Of a DNA stretch of 45,830 nucleotides, positions 25,186-33,176 are shown one piece after another. The notes beneath the pieces are model-generated. The model was not told the DNA's origin. It did not search any database and was given only the letters and a program-made list of their open reading frames with translations. Made by a program: the position numbers and the translations under genes. The stretch is from Vibrio aestuarianus (GTDB taxonomy: Bacteria; Pseudomonadota; Gammaproteobacteria; Enterobacterales; Vibrionaceae). The first letter of the stretch is position 1. The number at the start of each line of letters is the position of its first letter. The stretch spans positions 1 to 45,830 of the forward strand of contig NZ_JAAZTU010000004.1 of assembly GCF_012395185.1 (NCBI RefSeq), read 5' to 3'.

Positions 25186-25347
25186 ATGTCATTTTTACGT
25201 AAGCTATACTTTTTCCTCGAAGATGAATCGGGTTTGTCAGTTGTGGAGTATGTTGTAGGTGCCGCCTTATTAGTTGGCGTTTTGACTGCGTTTTTCAGTT
25301 TTCAAGGTGATCTACTCAACCAGACACTTGCTGGTGTTTTTAACTAA
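25186..25347 (+). CDS. flp: Flp-type prepilin 2
   Basis: A 53 aa second pilin gene, short enough to be missed. It encodes MSFLRKLYFFLEDESG followed by the same processing and core motif as pilin 1 (G/LSVVEYVVGAALLVGVL), again with Glu +5 and Tyr +6. The C-terminus is short (SFQGDLLNQTLAGVFN) and lacks the Ser-rich tail. ATG 25186 is preceded by CGAGG. A minor pilin or alternative major subunit is likely. Confidence 0.9.
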   Translation: MSFLRKLYFFLEDESGLSVVEYVVGAALLVGVLTAFFSFQGDLLNQTLAGVFN

Positions 25348-25417
25348 GGTGGCTGATTGGATAAAATTATCACTATCTAATAAATTTTAACTGTTAATTA
25401 TCCCTAAGGCATTTGGT

Positions 25418-25933
25418 ATGAATAATTACATGATATTGGTTATATGGGGATTGCTTATTATTATTGCTATCTTTGACTTAAAAGAGAATCGTATACCAAA
25501 TAAATATTTATTACTGATTGTTTTTTTTACGTCTATGCTTAAATTAACCAGTCAAGAAGCCATATCAACCTCTTTTATTAATGGTTTTCTCGGTGCGAGT
25601 ATCATGTTTTCTGGCGCATTAATTTTACACTTGATTAAAGCGCTAGCGCCTGGTGACGTCAAACTTTTAGGTTGTATTGGTTATTTAGTCGGATGGGGGA
25701 ATTTAACCACTACCAGTTACTGGTTAGTTATTGCTAGCGGAATGATTGCTGCTCTTTTTGGTCTTTTTATGGTTGCCGGTGAGGGGGCCATCATTCGCAG
25801 CAAAAAAGATTATTATCTCTCTCTTTTTTTAGGTGGCAGTTCTAATTTTTATAATGGTGATACCAGTGGGAAATTACGCATGCCATTAGCACCTTCTGTG
25901 GTTGTCGGTCTAGCGCTTAGCCACTATTTTTGA
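25418..25933 (+). CDS. tadV: Tad prepilin peptidase TadV/CpaA
   Basis: A 171 aa polytopic inner-membrane aspartic protease (A24 family) cleaving Flp and pseudopilin leaders. The two catalytic Asp motifs are visible: FDLKENRIPN (about residue 20) and PGDVKLLG (about residue 78). It lacks the N-methylase part of classical PilD, as usual in Tad systems. Starts 70 nt after pilin 2. Confidence 0.9.
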   Translation: MNNYMILVIWGLLIIIAIFDLKENRIPNKYLLLIVFFTSMLKLTSQEAISTSFINGFLGASIMFSGALILHLIKALAPGDVKLLGCIGYLVGWGNLTTTSYWLVIASGMIAALFGLFMVAGEGAIIRSKKDYYLSLFLGGSSNFYNGDTSGKLRMPLAPSVVVGLALSHYF

Positions 25934-25951
25934 TTGTTATCTGGGGGCACT

Positions 25952-27295
25952 ATGGAAAGTCATGCCAATAGCCAGCATCGGGAAATCTTAATTCCGCAGA
26001 CCGATCCACCGAAAGTGCCCACCGCGTTTGATGAGCTAAAGATACCCAAAGTTGTACTAGAAAACCTGCTGATCAAACATTTGGCCGCTTATCCAAAATC
26101 AGACTTGTTAGCTTTAACAAAGCTGATGGCGATTAGCAGTTATATGATCGAAGATCTACTCGCGAGTCTAAGAAAAAAATCACTGGTTGAAGTTTTCCAG
26201 CCGGATATTGGAAGTTTTGCGGCTCAATCTACAGGGCAAGTGCGTTATGGTTTGTCAGAAATGGGTAGCCAAGAGGCGGATGCCGCTTTCATCAAGGATG
26301 CCTATCTAGGTCCCGCCCCAATATGCCTTGCTGATTACCATGATATGGTTGAAGCGCAGGACGTGAGAAAAAATCCGATAACAAGGCCGGATGTGGAATA
26401 CGCACTTAAAGATGTTTTAGGTGTGCAACGAATGATTTCAGTTCTAGGGCCTGCGATAAACTCAGGCCGAGCGTTACTTTTATACGGTGGTGCTGGGACA
26501 GGTAAAACCTTTGTCGCAACACGCATTCTCAATTCATTAAATACTTCGGTTTACATTCCTTATGCTGTATATGCGGCAGGGAACATAATCAAAGTTTTTT
26601 CCTCTCAGCATCATCACAAAGTTTCTCAACATGACAGCCAATCTATTGCTTACAAAGAACAGTATGATCGGCGCTGGGTTTTGTGTGAAAGACCCAGCGT
26701 ACAAGTAGGTGGAGAGCTAACCATGGAGATGCTTGAAGTCAATCATACGGAACATAATCGTGTATGGATGGCTCCACTGCAAATGATGGCAAATAATGGC
26801 ATTTTGATTATTGACGATTTAGGTCGCCAGCCGATGCCTGTGGATACTTTATTGAATCGCTGGATAGTGCCGATGGAGTATTTTTACGATTACTTATCAC
26901 TACCCAATGGTCAACAAATATCCATTCCATTTATTTTGACGCTCGCATTTTCAACCAATTTGGATCCTGAAAAGATCAGTGATCCTGCATTTCTAAGACG
27001 GTTAGGTTACAAGATCCAGTTCCAGCCGTTACCTCAAGAAAGTTACATCGAGCTTTGGCAACGAGTATCGAAAAGTCGTTCGCTAGCCATTAATGATGCA
27101 GTTCTTGATGCGGTACTTAATCTTCATAAAAATCATAACATCGGCTATTTCCCATGTTTACCTAAAGATCTGAGCGGTATTTGCAGAGACATTATTGTGT
27201 TTGAAGCCTCTGAACCGGTGTTAACGCCAGATCTCGTCCAACAAGCTTGGGAAGTGTATTTCACAGCCGATGGCAACGGAGGTGGTGCAAGATGA
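25952..27295 (+). CDS. AAA+ ATPase with N-terminal winged-helix-like region, Tad locus
   Basis: A 447 aa cytoplasmic protein. Residues 28-110 resemble a small winged-helix (LLIKHLAAYPKSDLLALTKL, then a wing near VRYGLSEMG). After YLGPAPICLADY an AAA+ core follows: Walker A GGAGTGKT (179-186), Walker B ILIIDDLG (284-291), sensor-1-like STN (334-336) and a likely arginine finger in FLRRLGYK (347-354). I cannot give it a Tad name; it is not TadA, TadZ or a known Tad component. It sits between tadV and rcpC, and its stop overlaps the rcpC start (ATGA), so it is co-translated. ATG 25952 follows GGGGG; an upstream TTG is unlikely. Roles to consider: assembly chaperone or MoxR-like remodeller, or a DNA-binding regulator. 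Confidence 0.85.
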   Translation: MESHANSQHREILIPQTDPPKVPTAFDELKIPKVVLENLLIKHLAAYPKSDLLALTKLMAISSYMIEDLLASLRKKSLVEVFQPDIGSFAAQSTGQVRYGLSEMGSQEADAAFIKDAYLGPAPICLADYHDMVEAQDVRKNPITRPDVEYALKDVLGVQRMISVLGPAINSGRALLLYGGAGTGKTFVATRILNSLNTSVYIPYAVYAAGNIIKVFSSQHHHKVSQHDSQSIAYKEQYDRRWVLCERPSVQVGGELTMEMLEVNHTEHNRVWMAPLQMMANNGILIIDDLGRQPMPVDTLLNRWIVPMEYFYDYLSLPNGQQISIPFILTLAFSTNLDPEKISDPAFLRRLGYKIQFQPLPQESYIELWQRVSKSRSLAINDAVLDAVLNLHKNHNIGYFPCLPKDLSGICRDIIVFEASEPVLTPDLVQQAWEVYFTADGNGGGAR

Positions 27296-28041
27296 CTAGA
27301 AAACAAGTGATAATATTGTTTTTATTGTCGATTTTATTTGGTCTTGGCGCTGTGTTTTTTGCCAAGAAATGGATGGAAGGACAGGCGCAACCTCAAGTTG
27401 AGGTCGAAGTTGTTGAACGTGAACCTGTCGTGATTGCAGCTCAAGATATTGAGGCAGGAGCCGTGATTGAAGAGCAACATGTGATGACTAAATTATTGGA
27501 GAAAAGTTGGCGCAATGACGATCAATTTACTTCTAGTGAATTGCTGGTTGGCAAAGTAGTTGCCACAACGATATATCAAGGTGAAATATTGTCATCGTTA
27601 AGGCTTAGCACGCCAGGTGAAGGGTCAACACTAGCAGCATTAATTCCAGAAAATAAAAGAGCGGTAACCATCCGTGTAAATGACGTTATCGGTGTGGCGG
27701 GTTTTCTATTGCCAGGTAACCGAGTCGATATTCTTAATACTATGAAGTATGGCGCTAATTCTGCAACCACACTGACTGTGCTTAAGGACATTAAAGTGTT
27801 GGCGGTTGACCAAACAGCGAAAACCAAAGAGAACAAGCCAATCATTGTTCGGGCTGTGACCTTGGAAGTGACCCCTAAAGAAGCTGAAAAATTATTGTCA
27901 GCTCAGAGTAAAGGGCTAATACAGCTTGCATTACGAAACCCGCACGAGCCTGAAGAAAAAGTGGTGAAGCGCTACATTCCACCGCCAAGCGTTACCATTA
28001 TCAAAGGGACTAATTCTTCAAATATTAAAGTCAAGGATTGA
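27292..28041 (+). CDS. cpaB: Flp pilus assembly protein RcpC/CpaB
   Basis: A 249 aa protein with one N-terminal transmembrane anchor (VIILFLLSILFGLGAVFF), then a periplasmic part with a SAF domain (VVIAAQDIEAGAVIEEQHV) and the RcpC/CpaB domain (RAVTIRVNDVIGVAGFLLPGNRVDIL). In Tad systems it works with the secretin at the outer membrane. ATG 27292 overlaps the upstream stop as ATGA and has GGAGGTG before it; longer in-frame starts would only extend into the preceding gene. Confidence 0.93.
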   Translation: MTRKQVIILFLLSILFGLGAVFFAKKWMEGQAQPQVEVEVVEREPVVIAAQDIEAGAVIEEQHVMTKLLEKSWRNDDQFTSSELLVGKVVATTIYQGEILSSLRLSTPGEGSTLAALIPENKRAVTIRVNDVIGVAGFLLPGNRVDILNTMKYGANSATTLTVLKDIKVLAVDQTAKTKENKPIIVRAVTLEVTPKEAEKLLSAQSKGLIQLALRNPHEPEEKVVKRYIPPPSVTIIKGTNSSNIKVKD

Positions 28042-28049
28042 GGTGGAAT

Positions 28050-29507
28050 ATGAAAATTATCACAACAGTATTATTGACCACCTTATTTATCTGCACTTCA
28101 GCTTTCGCTGTGTCACAGGTCGGTAAGGTGGTTAGTGTACCGCATCACAAATCCACTTATGTGAAACTCCCCGCCAAAGCTAGTAGGGTTTCTTTAGGTG
28201 ACCCTGAAGTGCTGGATATTGTGATGCTCAAATCGAATGAGCTCTTTTTGATCGGTAAAAAACTCGGGTCAACAAACCTAATGGCTTGGAACCGAAGTGG
28301 TGAGTTAATTGAGTCGATTGATATAGAGGTGACACATGATTTGAACAGCTTGAAAGCCAAGCTGTACGAATTTTTACCCGACGAGAAAATAGAGGTGCAC
28401 AGTACTCAGAATCGCCTTATTTTAAGCGGTCAAATTAGCTCTCAAGCACAAATGAATATTGCATTAAGAGTCGCTGAAACGTACACCTCAGGTCAGTCTA
28501 TCGATAAGGAAGGAGAGTCACTCAGCCAACAAGTTGATAAAACGGGTGTGATTAACCTGATGACTATTGGTGGTGCTCAACAAGTAATGCTTGAAGTCAC
28601 GGTAGCGGAGGTTCAGCGCAGTTTGGTGAGAAAATTTGATGCCAATTTTGCCTTTTTCCAATCCAGCGGTTCAAATTTCAAGTGGGGGGCTTCTTCGGTT
28701 GCATCTGGAATTGCAGGGGCTACGCCTATTTTTGGTGTCCCCAGTATCGGCAATTACGGGATATTAGGCTCTTTTTTGGATGAGAATACTTTTTTTTCAT
28801 TTTCATTAGATATGGCGAAACAAAATGGAACCGCAAAAGTATTGGCGGAGCCGAATTTAACGGCATTAAGTGGTTCCAAGGCTGAATTTCTTGCTGGTGG
28901 TGAGTTCCCTATTCCTGTACCCAATCAAGACGGAATTACCATTGAATATAAAGAATATGGTGTGGGGCTTAAATTTATACCAACCATTTTAAGCGATAAA
29001 AAAATCAATTTATCACTGGCGGTTGATGTCAGTGAAATTGCTAACTCAAGCGCTTTAACCTTAGCGCCCGGGGAAACCAATGGGACTTACGTTATTCCTC
29101 CGATCACGCGGCGCAGTGCCTCTTCGACGCTAGAGCTTGCTGATGGACAAACTATCGGTATCGCTGGTTTGCTCAGTGAGAATGTACGGGATGTGGCCAG
29201 TAAAATGCCGGGCTTTGGTGATATTCCAGTGTTAGGGCAATTATTTAATAGCCAAGAGTTTGTTTCCGGTGAAACGGAATTAGTGATCTTGGTTACCCCA
29301 AGGCTTGCACAGCCTATTGATAGAAACCGAATCACCTTACCTACCGATGCCTATGTTGAGCCTACCGATGTGAAGTATTACTTATTAGGTCAAGGCGCCT
29401 ATATTAAAGCTCCGAATGCACAGAAAACAACAAAGACAGAAGAAGCAATTGAAGGGCTTAATAGCAACCAAGGTGGTTCTGAAGGGTCATTTGGCCACAG
29501 TCTGTAG
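28050..29507 (+). CDS. cpaC: Tad secretin RcpA/CpaC
   Basis: A 485 aa outer-membrane secretin through which the Flp pilus exits. A signal peptide with cleavage after TSAFA (residue 20) is followed by the N-terminal secretin-associated domain (SVPHHKSTYVKLPAKASRVS...), a BON-like region, and the C-terminal secretin core (VMLEVTVAEVQRSLVRKF through TELVILVTPRL). ATG 28050 follows GAGGTGG; the earlier GTG at 28038 would disrupt the signal peptide. No pilotin gene is obvious, unless the next lipoprotein serves. Confidence 0.94.
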   Translation: MKIITTVLLTTLFICTSAFAVSQVGKVVSVPHHKSTYVKLPAKASRVSLGDPEVLDIVMLKSNELFLIGKKLGSTNLMAWNRSGELIESIDIEVTHDLNSLKAKLYEFLPDEKIEVHSTQNRLILSGQISSQAQMNIALRVAETYTSGQSIDKEGESLSQQVDKTGVINLMTIGGAQQVMLEVTVAEVQRSLVRKFDANFAFFQSSGSNFKWGASSVASGIAGATPIFGVPSIGNYGILGSFLDENTFFSFSLDMAKQNGTAKVLAEPNLTALSGSKAEFLAGGEFPIPVPNQDGITIEYKEYGVGLKFIPTILSDKKINLSLAVDVSEIANSSALTLAPGETNGTYVIPPITRRSASSTLELADGQTIGIAGLLSENVRDVASKMPGFGDIPVLGQLFNSQEFVSGETELVILVTPRLAQPIDRNRITLPTDAYVEPTDVKYYLLGQGAYIKAPNAQKTTKTEEAIEGLNSNQGGSEGSFGHSL

Positions 29508-29516
29508 GAGCAAAAT

Positions 29517-29786
29517 ATGAAGGTTCAATTAAGAGTACTGACGACTTTATTGACTATACTATTAATATCGAGTTGCGCCAATGAAACCAAGTTGGGGCAT
29601 CATGTATCGCTCGTCCGTGCTGAGCAAACTTATAATCCTAAAGCATCACAAGATAATTTAGGTGTAGTTCCTACAGGGAGCGGTGAACGAATGGAAGGGG
29701 CGTATCAAAGCTATACCGGAAAATCTGAAAGTGATTTATCCAGTAGTGAAAGTGAAAGCCAATTCCTTGATGGGTTTAGTAAATGA
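29517..29786 (+). CDS. Small lipoprotein of the Tad locus (89 aa)
   Basis: Signal peptide II with lipobox ISSC (Cys20), so the mature protein has about 70 residues. The mature part is hydrophilic and Ser/Glu-rich, with a conserved-looking segment (GERMEGAYQSYTGKSESDL). I do not recognise a family. Its place just after the secretin, where Aggregatibacter tad loci have rcpB and Caulobacter-type loci cpaD, suggests a secretin-associated (pilotin-like) role, but it is much shorter than those. Starts 9 nt after the secretin stop. Confidence 0.75.
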   Translation: MKVQLRVLTTLLTILLISSCANETKLGHHVSLVRAEQTYNPKASQDNLGVVPTGSGERMEGAYQSYTGKSESDLSSSESESQFLDGFSK

Positions 29787-29801
29787 CCCTAAGGATGCAT
29801 T

Positions 29802-31040
29802 ATGAGCCACAGAACGAGATCGACATTAGCTCATAAACAATCGGGATTAGTGTTGGTAGTGATAACGGCAGCGATGGTTGTTTTTATCGCAGTTGCCGCC
29901 TTTGCGATTGATATTACCCATGTAGTGGTCAACAAAACACGCTTGCAAAATGCCTTGGATTCCGTTGCATTAGCCGCCGCCTCTATTGCCAACTCGACTC
30001 GCTCGGAAAGTGACACTCAAGCCACGGTCATTCAGGTCTATCAAAAGGTGGTGGCCGCTTCGGGGAATAGCGAGCTTGCACTTTCTTCGGCGGAGGATGG
30101 TGCAACGCTCAATTTATTAGCCATTGAATACTCATCGACCCCCAATAGTGGTTTTTCTGCCGCTTTTCCCTCTTCATCAGCAGAACATATTTATGTGCGA
30201 GTGAGTGTTAGTGGTTTAGGCATGCCCGAATTTCTCATTCAAGCGTTTAATTTGGAAAAGAGTGTTTCAGCCAGTGCGGTTGCTGGCCCGACTTATGTTA
30301 ATGATACGACCAATATATTGCCAATTGGCATGTGTGAAGGTGATGAAGCAGGTCCTTCTGGCTACAGCGTTGGAACCGTCTATGAAATTAAGTCAGGCAG
30401 CCAATCCTCTGGAGATGGATTGGGCGCTGGAAACTACCATTTGCTTGATATGGGTAGCGGTAAAAGTGACGTTAGTGATGCATTGGTCGGTAAAAATACA
30501 ACCGTTGTTACTATTGGTGAAGACCTATATACAGAGCCTGGTAATGCTGTTGGGCCGACAGGAAGTATCGATAGTCGTTTTGAAGGGGAAACCTTGGGGG
30601 GAATTTACTACCCGCCAGATCTGATCATCACCGAACCTAGCACGACCATTACCTTGGATAACCTAGCCAGTTACAACGACTCAGTTGATCCAGGCAAGTG
30701 GTCATTCGATAAATACCAAACAGAGACAAGCGAATGCCTGCTTAATGCCGACTGTGATAAAAGCGGATCCGTGGCATGGAGACGTATTCTCCCCGTACCA
30801 ATTTTAGACTGTGCATCCTCGACCAAGTCGGGAGGGAAAATCGAATTTCAAGTTAATAATATTGGTTGTTTTTTCTTGATTCAGCGCTATTCAAGCAATT
30901 CTGGTGGGGCGGGTAAACAGAGTATTTTCGGTGAGTTTATTGAACATTGCAGTGTAGTTGATGGTGGCATTTCAGACACCACAACAGGGGTGACGCGCAT
31001 GGTTCTTTTTAAAGATCCGATGCTCGGAGGTGGCGTATGA
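29802..31040 (+). CDS. tadG: TadG-like pilus assembly protein
   Basis: A 412 aa protein with an N-terminal hydrophobic helix typical of TadG/Tad_N (SGLVLVVITAAMVVFIAVAAFAID, then VVNKTRLQNALDSVALAAA). The periplasmic part has seven Cys in the C-terminal two thirds and the LPIGMCEG and GNYHLLDMGSG motifs I associate with the Tad_C domain. I see no MIDAS (DxSxS) motif, so the von Willebrand A domain found in many TadG proteins seems absent. Its stop overlaps the tadE start (ATGA). Confidence 0.82.
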   Translation: MSHRTRSTLAHKQSGLVLVVITAAMVVFIAVAAFAIDITHVVVNKTRLQNALDSVALAAASIANSTRSESDTQATVIQVYQKVVAASGNSELALSSAEDGATLNLLAIEYSSTPNSGFSAAFPSSSAEHIYVRVSVSGLGMPEFLIQAFNLEKSVSASAVAGPTYVNDTTNILPIGMCEGDEAGPSGYSVGTVYEIKSGSQSSGDGLGAGNYHLLDMGSGKSDVSDALVGKNTTVVTIGEDLYTEPGNAVGPTGSIDSRFEGETLGGIYYPPDLIITEPSTTITLDNLASYNDSVDPGKWSFDKYQTETSECLLNADCDKSGSVAWRRILPVPILDCASSTKSGGKIEFQVNNIGCFFLIQRYSSNSGGAGKQSIFGEFIEHCSVVDGGISDTTTGVTRMVLFKDPMLGGGV

Positions 31041-31465
31041 GTAGTGCTTCTCAAAAAGGGTTTGCTGCCATTGAGTTATTAATCGCACTGCCGGTTTTAC
31101 TTTTAATTTTGGTCGCGGTAATAGAGCTATCACGGATGATGCTTGAGCTAAACACGCTCAATAAAGCGGTTCGTATTGGCGCTCGCTATGCGTCTACTCA
31201 AACGGATGCGTCTGGCTGTGGTCCTGTCATCGCGATTACTAGCGATATTCAAAAAATGGTCGTTTATGGAACCGTTAATGGCAATAAGTCGCAGCTACGT
31301 AATTGGCAAGTCAGTGATGTAGCGGTGAGCTGTGTCGATAATCAATACGTCACGGTGACGACCAGTTATCAGTTTAAACCAAGTATTGCATCGACATTAC
31401 CATTTTCAGATGCCAGTTTAACGGTGCCGATGAGCTCTTCTTCGATCATGAGGATAAGTCAATGA
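31037..31465 (+). CDS. tadE: TadE pseudopilin
   Basis: A 142 aa minor pseudopilin. Short basic leader and processing motif G/FAAIELL, with Glu at +5, followed by a hydrophobic helix (ALPVLLLILVAVIEL). The remainder is a small periplasmic domain with two Cys (SGCGP, VSCVD). Overlaps tadG and tadF by ATGA on both sides, implying fixed stoichiometry. Confidence 0.88.
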   Translation: MSSASQKGFAAIELLIALPVLLLILVAVIELSRMMLELNTLNKAVRIGARYASTQTDASGCGPVIAITSDIQKMVVYGTVNGNKSQLRNWQVSDVAVSCVDNQYVTVTTSYQFKPSIASTLPFSDASLTVPMSSSSIMRISQ

Positions 31466-31929
31466 TTAGACGAATCCAACCTATTCAAGGTATCGCGGTG
31501 ATCGAATTTACCTTGGCCTCATCAGTGCTATTTGTATTGCTGTTTAGCATCATTTCTATTGGCTACTTAATGTTTTCGCTACAGGCGATAAATGATGTCA
31601 CCCGAAAAGCAGCCCGTTTAGCAGCCGTTTGTCAAATCAGCCAAAGTCAGCAAATTGCATCGTCAGTGGCCGCTAGTAGCGTGATTGCAGGGATTGATGC
31701 CGATAGCATTGAAATTGAATATTTAGACCAAGATGGAGTGGTGTTGGCATCACCTACCGCGCAAAATGTGAGGTTTGTCCGAGCAAGGGTTGTCAGCTTA
31801 ACCTATCAATTGCTCTCGTTATTAGATTTTTTGGGTGAGAGTGGCTTGATCGATATTCCCAGCTTTGAAACTACCATTCCTAGTGAAAGTCTAGGTATTG
31901 TTCCGAACGGAACTAACACCAATTGTTAG
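31462..31929 (+). CDS. tadF: TadF-like pseudopilin
   Basis: A 155 aa second pseudopilin with leader ending QG and motif G/IAVIEF (Glu at +5), then a hydrophobic helix (LASSVLFVLLFSIISIGYLMF). The periplasmic part contains the TadE/F-like segment NDVTRKAARLAAVCQ and a C-terminal Cys. TadF is named by position after tadE and size; it could equally be called a second TadE. Confidence 0.82.
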   Translation: MIRRIQPIQGIAVIEFTLASSVLFVLLFSIISIGYLMFSLQAINDVTRKAARLAAVCQISQSQQIASSVAASSVIAGIDADSIEIEYLDQDGVVLASPTAQNVRFVRARVVSLTYQLLSLLDFLGESGLIDIPSFETTIPSESLGIVPNGTNTNC

Positions 31930-31938
31930 GAGTTATTT

Positions 31939-33159
31939 ATGGGTGAGGCCGTCCAATTCCCTCGAAACGATAGTAACAAAATAAGATTCAAAACCAATTT
32001 ATCGATTTGGGTTATCTATTCGAGTGATGTTTTTAAAGTCCATATCCAAAATGAACTTGGACAATGTAGGAACGTGAACTTTGAGCTGATATTTCTTGCC
32101 GACTTAGTGGCCGCTAATCTTAGTAAGTTTTCTTCACCAGATTTGATCTTTGTCGAGACAGGGCTTAATTGGGCTCAAAAAGTGGTGGAATTGCATAACT
32201 ATGATGACAATTCGTCAGAGCAAAATCATGAGGCCGCTTTGGTTGTTTTTGGTGATGAAAGTGATAGTGCGGCATTAAAAATGGCGCTGAGAATTGGCGC
32301 GGCTGACTTTATGTCAGACCAAGCCATGCTCGATGAATTCTTGCCGCTGTTAACAAATATCGCGGATGAAAAAGTGATGAATCGGCATTTTGGTGAGCTG
32401 TTCATCTTCTTAAATACCAAAGGAGGATCGGGCGCATCAACATTATCGGTCAATACCGCTGTCGACATCGCTCATCGCTATCCAGGCAAAGTGCTGCTAT
32501 TGGATCTCGATTTGCAGTTTGGAACTATTGACGATTACTTGAACCTGATCCCTAGTTATGGGTTGTCAGATGTCATTGCCAGTGTCGCTGATCTTGATGA
32601 AGTCTCGCTTAATAGCCTAGTAACAAAACACTCCAGTGGACTGCACGTACTGAGTTTTAAACATGGAAATAGTCACGATAATTACGATAAAGCCAAAGAT
32701 ATCAGCAAACTTCTTCCTCTATTAAGAGAGATCTATCCCTTCGTTATTATTGATCTTTCGCGAGGGGTCGATCGTCTATTTTCATCGGTTATTTCTCCTG
32801 CCACGAAAATATTTCTCGTTACGCAACAAAATCTTGCGGCACTAAAAAATACTAGCCGTATCGCTAAGTCACTGGTGTTTGATTTTGGTTTATCAAAAGA
32901 GCAGATGGCGATTTTGGTCAATCGTTATGAAAAACGCCAATCTATCAAGCTCAAAGATGTTCAGGAAACGATTGAAGGGATCGATGTGCAAGTTTTTCCG
33001 AACGATTTTAAAGTTGCTGTTGAGGGGGCGAACTTAGGCCGTCCATTCGTCGAAACGAAGAAAGGTAGCCCATTATCCAAATCCGTTATCCAATTTGTAT
33101 GTAGTCAGCTACCGGATGTTGAGGTTAAGCAAGGATGGTTTAAACGCATTTTCTCTTAG
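31939..33159 (+). CDS. tadZ: TadZ/CpaE ParA-like localisation ATPase
   Basis: A 406 aa protein: an N-terminal receiver-like domain without a clear phosphorylation site (about 1-145) and a MinD/ParA ATPase domain. The Walker-A-like box is KGGSGAST (161-168), where the usual GK(S/T) lysine is Ala, as in TadZ relatives; LLLDLDLQFGTIDDYL follows. In the family it marks the pole and recruits TadA. AGGAG precedes ATG 31939, 9 nt after tadF. Confidence 0.9.
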   Translation: MGEAVQFPRNDSNKIRFKTNLSIWVIYSSDVFKVHIQNELGQCRNVNFELIFLADLVAANLSKFSSPDLIFVETGLNWAQKVVELHNYDDNSSEQNHEAALVVFGDESDSAALKMALRIGAADFMSDQAMLDEFLPLLTNIADEKVMNRHFGELFIFLNTKGGSGASTLSVNTAVDIAHRYPGKVLLLDLDLQFGTIDDYLNLIPSYGLSDVIASVADLDEVSLNSLVTKHSSGLHVLSFKHGNSHDNYDKAKDISKLLPLLREIYPFVIIDLSRGVDRLFSSVISPATKIFLVTQQNLAALKNTSRIAKSLVFDFGLSKEQMAILVNRYEKRQSIKLKDVQETIEGIDVQVFPNDFKVAVEGANLGRPFVETKKGSPLSKSVIQFVCSQLPDVEVKQGWFKRIFS

Positions 33160-33176
33160 CAGAGCAAGGAGGCACT

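Noticed and set aside
30262..30624. 120-codon second frame inside tadG
   Set aside because: Overlaps tadG in another frame with no ribosome site; tadG reading is supported by its family motifs.
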